This document shows, piece by piece, positions 57,661-64,000 of a stretch of DNA of 64,000 nt. The stretch lies in NCBI RefSeq assembly GCF_000814845.2, contig NZ_CP010431.2, positions 3,348,001 to 3,412,000 on the forward strand, written 5' to 3'. Position 1 is the stretch's first letter; each line of letters opens with the position of its first letter. A program made the position numbers and the translations under genes. Source of the DNA: Pandoraea sputorum (GTDB lineage: Bacteria; Pseudomonadota; Gammaproteobacteria; Burkholderiales; Burkholderiaceae). The notes beneath the pieces are model-generated. The model did not search any database. It worked only from the letters and a program-made list of their open reading frames with translations, and was not told the origin of the DNA.

Positions 57661-58605
57661 TCAGCCCTGCGTCAGATCAATTTGCTTGAGCGACTCCTCG
57701 ATGTTGAGTCGCATTCGATGCGTCGTGCCGTACTGGTCGCGCAGAACATAGACACAGGGCTGTTTGTTGGCGCCACCCGACCACGGGAGCCCTCCGACAC
57801 GCGAGACGAGCACCGCCGACGCGCAGCCGGTGCGATAGTAATTGTTGGTCGTCGGGCGATAGTCGCCCATGTACTGGGAATCCGAGTAGACGAAGGGATG
57901 CTGCTGCACAAACTCATCGGGTGGCAGCGCGTAGCCGCAAAACGCACCGGTGACAGAATTGGGCGATAGCCACCGAAACATGCTCGCATGGCTGCCCGGC
58001 GCGACCTCGATGGTACGGATGTTGTATCGCCCACCGCTATCCACGATCCCAAGGTGGTAAACCGTCACCTTGATGTTGGGGCCGACATCGAATCTGTCCG
58101 GGCTCTCCCAATCCGCCATCCATGCAGACAGACCCGGCCGTTGGAATTGCACCGGCACAACATCGACTTCCCCGTCACTGCCGGAAATGTCCATCGAGTA
58201 CACATCGATGCCGGGGCCACCGCTGCCCGCCAGGGTAATGCGCGCCCCAACGGTCTTTCGAGCATTCGCAAAATCGGCTGTCTGCAAGTATCGGTGAAAC
58301 GGTTCCGGAGCCACTGTTCCCGAAAATGCCGCCCCGGGTGGGCAAAAGTCGAAAATGTTTTTTTGTTTGGATGTGCCCCAGCCCGTCGTCACGGGGACAG
58401 ATGAATCGACCGCGGGGATCAACTGCCGAGTCGTGGCATCGACCAACTGCAAGCTATCCTCCTCCTCAGGCGTCAGCGTGCTATCGGCCTCGATCAGGAT
58501 TTCGATCCGTACCTGACTCAAGCCATTGTTGTACAGACGCTCTGTGCCGGACGTGATCTTCAGCGCGAAGGTCGCGATTTGGGTCGCTCGTGTACTCGCA
58601 TTCAT
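57661..58605 (-). CDS. Unknown protein, first gene of the RHS operon
   Basis: A 314-residue protein beginning MNASTRATQIATFALKITSG. No signal or transmembrane segment. NGLSQVRIEILIEADSTLTPEEEDSLQLVD looks like beta-strand modules. The rest (FDFCPPGAAFSG, VYSMDISGSDGEVDV, VYHLGIVDSGGRYNIRTIEV) is beta-rich. The C-terminal half has three cysteines. I do not recognise it. CGGAG lies six bases before ATG 58605, and the lux-box-like site is 59 bp upstream of the start. The RHS gene follows 98 bp later. It may be structural or a chaperone/adaptor for the RHS product; this is inference. Confidence 0.72.
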   Translation of the reverse strand: MNASTRATQIATFALKITSGTERLYNNGLSQVRIEILIEADSTLTPEEEDSLQLVDATTRQLIPAVDSSVPVTTGWGTSKQKNIFDFCPPGAAFSGTVAPEPFHRYLQTADFANARKTVGARITLAGSGGPGIDVYSMDISGSDGEVDVVPVQFQRPGLSAWMADWESPDRFDVGPNIKVTVYHLGIVDSGGRYNIRTIEVAPGSHASMFRWLSPNSVTGAFCGYALPPDEFVQQHPFVYSDSQYMGDYRPTTNNYYRTGCASAVLVSRVGGLPWSGGANKQPCVYVLRDQYGTTHRMRLNIEESLKQIDLTQG

Positions 58606-58636
58606 CTCAGACTCCGTCCAAAGAAGTGTGAACTAA

Positions 58637-58683
58637 ATGTTAGGAGTCGCCCGCGCCACACGCACCTGTCAACGTTGACAGGC
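58637..58683 (-). promoter_or_regulatory. Lux-box-like operator and promoter of the RHS operon
   Basis: ACCTGTCAACGTTGACAGGC (58664-58683) contains the perfect 18-bp palindrome CCTGTCAACGTTGACAGG. It matches the lux-box pattern ACCTGT-N8-ACAGGT except for its last base. On the minus strand TAACAT (58642-58637, 4/6 -10) follows 21 bp later, with no clear -35. The palindrome would then be centred about 43 bp upstream of the transcription start, the usual position for a LuxR-type activator replacing -35 contacts. No luxI/luxR pair is in the window. Confidence 0.6.
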
Positions 58684-58692
58684 GATGTTCAC

Positions 58693-58728
58693 ATTGCGCG
58701 ACGCGGATGATGGATGGCGTCGCGCAAT
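58693..58728. other. 12-bp perfect inverted repeat
   Basis: ATTGCGCGACGC and GCGTCGCGCAAT (12-base loop) lie between the MaoC terminator and the lux-box-like site, adding a second barrier against readthrough from maoC into the RHS operon. Confidence 0.55.
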
Positions 58729-58730
58729 CG

Positions 58731-58768
58731 GAAAAACAAAAAAAAGGCGGCGCCACGGGGCACCGCCT
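58731..58768 (-). terminator. Rho-independent terminator after the MaoC gene
   Basis: On the minus strand AGGCGGTGCC pairs with GGCGCCGCCT (10 bp with one GT pair), followed by TTTTTTTTGTTTTTCC. Confidence 0.88.
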
Positions 58769-58791
58769 GTTCACTGCCTGAAGGTTATCGC

Positions 58792-59247
58792 TCAGACCGG
58801 TCTTTTCAGGTACAGCCCGGTCCCTCGGAAGCGACAAACCTCTTCGCCGTGCTGATTGGTTGCCGTCCACAACTGACGCACGATGCCGCGATCCGGACGA
58901 CTCTTCGACGCGCGTACTTCCAGCGTGCTGCTGGTGACCGTAACGGTATCGCCGGGACGCACCGGCTTGAGCCATTCGATCTGTTCCACCCCCGGCGATC
59001 CCATGCTCGACGAGCGCGACAACAACTTGTCGACATTCATCCGCATCATGATGCTGCACGTGTGCCAGCCGCTCGCGACCAGGCCGCCGAAGTGCGATTC
59101 GCGTCCAGCCGCTTCGTCAACGTGAAACGGCTGCGGATCGAACTGACGCGCAAAGTGCACGATCTCGTCGGCGGTAAATGTGTATTCGCCCAGATCGAAG
59201 GTGTCGCCTACGGCGAAGTCCTCAAAGTAGTACTCCAGTGTTGCCAT
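58792..59247 (-). CDS. MaoC family dehydratase
   Basis: A 151-residue single hot-dog protein: EYTFTADEIVHFARQFDPQPFHVDEAAGRESHFGGLVASGWHT is the hydratase-2 motif with the catalytic Asp and His. It ends in VEQIEWLKPVRPGDTVTVTSSTLEV. These proteins hydrate 2-enoyl-CoAs. It stands alone between the RHS operon and the divergent giant ORF, and is the only metabolic gene in the accessory region. Confidence 0.92.
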   Translation of the reverse strand: MATLEYYFEDFAVGDTFDLGEYTFTADEIVHFARQFDPQPFHVDEAAGRESHFGGLVASGWHTCSIMMRMNVDKLLSRSSSMGSPGVEQIEWLKPVRPGDTVTVTSSTLEVRASKSRPDRGIVRQLWTATNQHGEEVCRFRGTGLYLKRPV

Positions 59248-59536
59248 CCCAACCTCCCGCTGTACGAGTGATTCGAGTCATTCGGGCGAGTCGACGTGCG
59301 CTGCCGATGTGCGCTGCAAATCGCCGCGTCCGAGGGACATTATGCATGACGGCACGCATCTTCCCCCGATGCACTTTGCACGCCACGCCGCCGCGTCAGT
59401 CCGCAGACAATCGACCAGCGATATCTGATAGTGCCCGCCATGCTGGCGCACCCACCATGAACACCGATGCCGTCGGCGTTCGTGGTCGCGTCTCTTGCGT
59501 CGGCATCTCCCTCTCACAGGCAGGAGCCACCACCGA

Positions 59537-62500
59537 ATGATTCGCTCAATTGACTGTCCACCAGGGTCGAATTCAAGCCCCTCCACGTTGGAACACGCAT
59601 GCACGGGTTGCACCGCCACGGCATGGCGCCTCGACAAAGCGCCCACGCTGCCAACGCTGCTGAGCGCTTCGCCCCACCCCGATGCGCCGTGCTGGAGCGA
59701 CAGGATGACGCAAATCTGCAACGATCATCCGGCACTGAGCACCAGCCTTCGATGGTTTCTCGGCGAGGTTCCGCTCACCGAGATCGCGCAGTTTCTGGAC
59801 AGTGGCATCGAGGTACTGGCCGACGCGCTCGATACCTCACCCGAACTGGCACACGGCATCCTGATCTCATGGGAGAGCGCCCTGGCGCAACGACACCCGG
59901 CCGAATCTCTGGAAACACTCTGCCTGCGTGTGACGTCGCCCTCGAATCTGCGAGACATCCGACGGTCGATGGTCCGGGCCACCGCGCGTGATGGCGAGTC
60001 CGGGAATCGCAACGTACCGGTATGCGGTAAAAGCTGGGCGCAGAGTGTCTCGGACACGTTCCTATGGATGCGAATGGCTGGCAGCGGATTCGATCCCAAC
60101 CTTGGTGAGGTCGATTACGAGCAACGTGCCCGCAAACTGGCGTACGAGGTGGGTTGTGCGATGCCGACGTTCCGCTTCGACAGACTCGGGGCAATCGGTA
60201 CGTTGACCGGTTTCCTTTACGCCTACGCGAGTACCTCGCGCAGCGTGAACGACATTGGCATCGCAAGCCAGTTGCCCTCGCCTCACAGCCTCCTGCCCGA
60301 CGACAGCGGGCGTCCTTCCTTTCGCGAGATCATCGGCGATGTCGTCGACGCCTGTCTGCGTGCGATCTCCGAGGGCACCAACCAACTGACGAACGCCGTG
60401 CCAGGTTACGATCCGCTTCGCTTTCCGGAAGCCGTCGGCACAGTGGTATCGACCACGCTCCCGGATACTCTGAATCCTGTGCAGGAGGGTGCGTTTCCCC
60501 CTCGTCATGTGCGCCATCCGGCACATCATGCGTCCCGACGTCCGACTGAGAAGCAAGCGCCGAAACTGTCCCCGTTGGATAATTCGCCCGCGATGCGACG
60601 CGTCGTCTCGCTCGCCAACGCTCAGGAAAATCGCGCCCTGACCCGGGAAGTCATGATCAACGCGATTTCCCCCATTTTGAATTTTCGGCAATTCATCGAC
60701 CGCGAACTGATCTCGGCCCTCGCCCGCGTCGGCATCACGCAGAATCCCGATCTTCTCTATCTGAATCGATTCAGATACTTCGGTCGCCCCTCCCAAATGG
60801 GGCTGCCGCCGAGCACCCTCGCACGTAGTGGCCTTATCGAATCGCTGACGCTGAGCGAGGCCGCACGACAGTTTGCGACGAAGCAGAACCACATCAAGGA
60901 GAGCCCGCTCGCCTACGGCATCTATCTGCATAACAGTACCCAGAGAATTCACTTTGTCCCCGACGATGAGGTCAAGGAGTTGACGGTCCCGGCGTTCGAG
61001 AAGATGGTCGACGCTTGCAGGCAGCGCTGGCTTGGCCATCTGGACCGGCTGGAAAACCCGCGCGCCGGGGCCAATGACGCCGGGGCACTTTACGAGCGTG
61101 CGCGCACCGCACTCGGGCAGCAGGCCGCCATCGAGTACAACGCCGGACGAATCTCCGGGGACGGTCTGATTCTGGCCCAGATCGTGACGTATGCGCCCCA
61201 TGCAACGCACCGTCGACTGAACCCCGACGCGTACCTCAGCAACATCCGAGTACACGAGATCATCATCGACGTACCCGGGGCAGGCCACGTCCGACCTGCG
61301 GGCGCATTTGCCATTTCGGAGTATCCCGCACGGATGACACGTCATCCGGGAAGGATGCTTGTCGCCGTGCTGGGAAGCGGTTTTCCGTTGAGGGAATACG
61401 AGTCGGAACTGAGTCTCGAACGGGATCTGGCCAGAGGTGAAGGCTCTGTCATCTACCGGGAACTGGTCGGTCGGCTTCCCCTCGGGATGCAACCCCGGTG
61501 TTCCGGCGACGCCCCATGCCGGGTCATGCTGCCCGCCACGCAAAGCGATGTGATCCGTCTCGCATTGAGCGCGAGCTTCAACGTGATTCACCAGGACTTC
61601 GACCACGGCGGCAGCGCGCTGCTCGATGGGCAGCGAAGCGCCGTCTGGACAGCATGGCTGGCCGGGGCGAATGCCACCGACTTCGACACGGGAATGCGCG
61701 AAGCCGCGCCCGGCGACACCGGCTTTCCCGCCGGGTTCCCCCCCGATACGCTCCCTCGAGAACGGCGTCTGCACATCGACCGCTGCGCTTTCGAAGCGGT
61801 TCACCAGGTCGGCCGACTGCGGGTCCGTGTCGCCGCCGCCCTGCCCGATTTATCGCGCGCGACCGAGGATTACATGACCGCGCTGATCAGGACCTTGAGC
61901 GGTCATCTGATCGCCACGTCGCAGACTTACCTTCATGTCTACCGGCAGCGTGTGAGCACCACGCTCGATTTTCCGACCATCGACCGGAGCGGCCCGGACA
62001 CCCCGATCGAAACGCGGTCGCTGACGCAATACCTGGCGAACCGGGTCTGCGGCGAAAAAACCGAAGCGCTCTCACCCGGCACCCGGGTCATCTTGTCGCC
62101 CGATGCGAACCCCGTCAACGCGCGCGAACTGAAGATTCCGAACCTGACACCGGAGGATTTGCTTAAGGCCATCGATACCGAGTCCTTCATCGATCAGCAA
62201 ACCGACGCTTTCGATGCTTTCTGGCTAGACCACTCACAGAACATGTACGTGTCGCTCAAGGGCGCATTCATCATCGAAGCCTTTGTACAACGGCAGGAAG
62301 GCCACCTGCCGGGCGCAGCGGCAGACATCGCCCGGCGCGTCGCCGGATGCGCCAGCATATATACGCTGGATCTGGAACCGATGCACGCACCGTCGATTCC
62401 GGATGTCGGCATTCGCATGTCGTGGCTACACATAGGCGGCGCAAAATCGGATATTCAAATCTTCGAAGATGTCGGGACCGGCTGGTTGCTCATTTATGCG

Positions 62501-64000
62501 CCTCGCGTGCTGTCGGATCATCTGATCGCGTTTCATCGGCATGCAGCGTTGCACGACTGGCTCACCGAGCAGCTTGGTGATACGAGTGCCCGCGAACGGC
62601 TGGTGAGCGCGTTTTCCGGCGCCGATCGCGAAAACGCGGTACGCACCGGCCTCATTGGTACGTCAGCCCCTCGCATGGGCATCGTCCCTGCCTTGTCATT
62701 CTCGACGTCGCCCATTTCCGGCGACCCGTTCACCGCGTACCTTGACCTATTCCGGACGCGCGTGAAGGAAGAAACGCATCGCCGGACACCGAGGCTTACC
62801 GGTAGCGTCATCGCGCCGCTGCTCGACACGCTCGCCGCCACCAACTTTGTCTTTGGTCTGGCGTCCATCGCCGGGGCTGCGTTGCCGACCATCGGCACCA
62901 CTTCCACCACGCTCTCAGCGATAACCTTCTCGATGGGCGCCACCGCCGTTGCCTTCGGTGACCCACCGGCTCGACGTGCGGGCTGGAACGCCATGCTTTC
63001 CGGGGCGGCCGGGATGCCTATCGGCTGGTACACGGATGCCGTCACTGCGGTGCGTGGGCAATTGCGGCCCTTTCTGGCGTCTGTCTCCTCACAGCGGTTG
63101 CATGAACTCATGCCTAATCTCTATCGTGGCGAACAGGGCATGGTGGTGCGCTCCGGCGAGCATTATTTCAATGTCGACTATTTTCCCGACCGCAGATCCT
63201 GGAACGTGATCGATCACGGCAGGCCCGGCTCGCCCGGCCCCTCGATCTCGCAAACCGCGAATTATGACTGGATTCTCGAAGACATCAGCGCACCGTCCAC
63301 GCCCGACGGCGCAGTCGGAGCCACGGTGTTCCATGACGATGTGAGTTTGAATTTCCTCGACGTCGAATACCGCTCAAAGCTTTCGGCGCAGCGTCATGCG
63401 GCGTCGGCCGAGCATCGGGAAGCCTTCCTGGCGGGTCGAAGTGAAGCGGAGCAAAGCCCATTGAACCTGCCACCGGAAGCGCGGCCATCGGCGCTGCTCA
63501 AGCTGGATTTCATCGATCCGGCAACCCGCGATCCCCGACTGCTCGGCATTCTCTCGCGCCGCGTCGAAGAAGTCATGCGCGTCGAAGCCACAGCGCGTGC
63601 TGCGGTCAATGCACGGCTCATTGCGGGCGACATTCACGCCGCATCCGGAGAATTCCGCCCCTTGCCGCAAATGGCCTATACGGCGAGCAATGCAGATGGG
63701 CGGACCGGATTCTGCTTGCCGCTGGTGCGCATGATGGCGGTCGCCCAACATCGAGGGGAAATCACTGCGTTCATCCGGACGATAGAAGGTGCCGTTCAAT
63801 GGCCTCAATCCCCTCAGGCGCTTTCACTTCGGGAGCAACTCATACGACTGCATTCCAGCGTGGAAGCCAGCGCTACGGAAACACATCTCGGGCTGTTTGA
63901 CCTCGAAAGGCTCGAACAGGCGATCGCGGGCGGTCCTGCCAGAGCAACGTATCTCGTCACCACGCGGCGTCATTCCATGTCCATATTGGTCGAGCGTGCC
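59537..64000 (+). CDS. Giant dermonecrotic-toxin-like protein, N-terminal 1488 codons (runs off window)
   Basis: The frame from ATG 59537 (AGGAG 10 bases upstream) is open for 1488 codons to the edge and is missing its C-terminus. Residues from about 290 to 650 include YDPLRFPEAVGTVVSTTLPDT, MINAISPILNFRQFIDREL, GITQNPDLLYLNRFRYFG and a beta-rich block ending VRPAGAFAISEYP. They resemble the dermonecrotic-toxin (DUF6543) region of very large Pseudomonas proteins, as I recall them. Residues about 1093-1145 are a hydrophobic Ala/Thr/Gly-rich segment. YRGEQGMVVRSGEHYFNVDYFPDRRSW (about 1195-1220) is a repeated structural motif of that family. TGFCLPLVRMMAVAQHRG (Cys1393) and VTTRRHSMSILVERA (His1479) may be parts of a papain-fold protease. 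No signal peptide. Secretion route and host unknown. Confidence 0.8.
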   Translation, partial: MIRSIDCPPGSNSSPSTLEHACTGCTATAWRLDKAPTLPTLLSASPHPDAPCWSDRMTQICNDHPALSTSLRWFLGEVPLTEIAQFLDSGIEVLADALDTSPELAHGILISWESALAQRHPAESLETLCLRVTSPSNLRDIRRSMVRATARDGESGNRNVPVCGKSWAQSVSDTFLWMRMAGSGFDPNLGEVDYEQRARKLAYEVGCAMPTFRFDRLGAIGTLTGFLYAYASTSRSVNDIGIASQLPSPHSLLPDDSGRPSFREIIGDVVDACLRAISEGTNQLTNAVPGYDPLRFPEAVGTVVSTTLPDTLNPVQEGAFPPRHVRHPAHHASRRPTEKQAPKLSPLDNSPAMRRVVSLANAQENRALTREVMINAISPILNFRQFIDRELISALARVGITQNPDLLYLNRFRYFGRPSQMGLPPSTLARSGLIESLTLSEAARQFATKQNHIKESPLAYGIYLHNSTQRIHFVPDDEVKELTVPAFEKMVDACRQRWLGHLDRLENPRAGANDAGALYERARTALGQQAAIEYNAGRISGDGLILAQIVTYAPHATHRRLNPDAYLSNIRVHEIIIDVPGAGHVRPAGAFAISEYPARMTRHPGRMLVAVLGSGFPLREYESELSLERDLARGEGSVIYRELVGRLPLGMQPRCSGDAPCRVMLPATQSDVIRLALSASFNVIHQDFDHGGSALLDGQRSAVWTAWLAGANATDFDTGMREAAPGDTGFPAGFPPDTLPRERRLHIDRCAFEAVHQVGRLRVRVAAALPDLSRATEDYMTALIRTLSGHLIATSQTYLHVYRQRVSTTLDFPTIDRSGPDTPIETRSLTQYLANRVCGEKTEALSPGTRVILSPDANPVNARELKIPNLTPEDLLKAIDTESFIDQQTDAFDAFWLDHSQNMYVSLKGAFIIEAFVQRQEGHLPGAAADIARRVAGCASIYTLDLEPMHAPSIPDVGIRMSWLHIGGAKSDIQIFEDVGTGWLLIYAPRVLSDHLIAFHRHAALHDWLTEQLGDTSARERLVSAFSGADRENAVRTGLIGTSAPRMGIVPALSFSTSPISGDPFTAYLDLFRTRVKEETHRRTPRLTGSVIAPLLDTLAATNFVFGLASIAGAALPTIGTTSTTLSAITFSMGATAVAFGDPPARRAGWNAMLSGAAGMPIGWYTDAVTAVRGQLRPFLASVSSQRLHELMPNLYRGEQGMVVRSGEHYFNVDYFPDRRSWNVIDHGRPGSPGPSISQTANYDWILEDISAPSTPDGAVGATVFHDDVSLNFLDVEYRSKLSAQRHAASAEHREAFLAGRSEAEQSPLNLPPEARPSALLKLDFIDPATRDPRLLGILSRRVEEVMRVEATARAAVNARLIAGDIHAASGEFRPLPQMAYTASNADGRTGFCLPLVRMMAVAQHRGEITAFIRTIEGAVQWPQSPQALSLREQLIRLHSSVEASATETHLGLFDLERLEQAIAGGPARATYLVTTRRHSMSILVERA

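Noticed and set aside
60062-61804. 580-codon minus-strand ORF inside the giant toxin-like gene
   Set aside because: The plus-strand frame is open across the whole region with a good start and family-like motifs; the minus-strand protein has no domain.

Overview
The window looks like chromosomal DNA of a GC-rich betaproteobacterium of the Burkholderiaceae. The reasons are the gene order (hisC-metZ-purF-cvpA-dedD-folC-accD-trpA-trpB-trpF-truA-fimV-asd-leuBDC-gltA-sdhE-sdhBADC), the DUF2863 gene, the BspC-like exported protein and the protein sequences themselves. Pandoraea is my best guess at genus. It is a guess from family resemblance; no 16S rRNA or other definitive marker lies in the window.

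From 1 to about 26,500 almost everything is on the minus strand and is core metabolism. The order of transcription runs from high to low coordinates. A GntR/UTRA regulator is followed by sdhCDAB-sdhE-gltA. Next come leuC, a small entericidin-like lipoprotein, leuD-leuB-asd and fimV. Then come truA-trpF-trpB, an orphan DNA methyltransferase, trpA and accD, then folC-dedD-cvpA-purF, and finally metZ-hisC (hisC is cut by the window edge). Rho-independent terminators separate the accD/folC, fimV/truA and purF/metZ units. In each case the terminator sits almost on the start codon of the next gene.

From about 26,500 to 35,750 the genes are on the plus strand: mdh, an MliC-like periplasmic protein, acnA, an Ada/AlkA fusion with ogt, and a DUF2863 protein. 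The gntR-mdh divergent region carries two perfect palindromes of one motif family. They flank a good sigma70 promoter, so the regulator probably controls its own gene and mdh. The stretch 35,800-42,750 is mixed: trmB-like, a BspC-like exported protein, a small ORF, an M14 carboxypeptidase, yaaA, a PIN-domain protein, a methionine-type aminotransferase and a glutathione S-transferase. From 43,184 to 50,331 a plus-strand acyl-CoA cluster encodes a double-length 3-hydroxyacyl-CoA dehydrogenase, an enoyl-CoA hydratase, a histidine phosphatase, and an APH-type kinase next to an acyl-CoA dehydrogenase. It is followed by a YghU-type GST and a YegP-like protein.

From 50,433 to the end the window becomes accessory and toxin-like. 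A four-gene minus-strand operon encodes two unknown proteins, an Ig-like/beta-rich protein and a 1643-residue RHS/YD-repeat protein with a hydrophobic plus arginine/serine-rich C-terminal module. A near-perfect lux-box-like palindrome lies at the expected activator position upstream of this operon, which suggests quorum-sensing control. Beyond a MaoC gene, an uninterrupted plus-strand frame of at least 1488 codons runs off the right edge. It resembles the very large dermonecrotic-toxin-like (DUF6543-type) proteins and has a possible Cys/His protease dyad near its visible end. I saw no tRNA, rRNA, CRISPR array, insertion sequence or replication origin.
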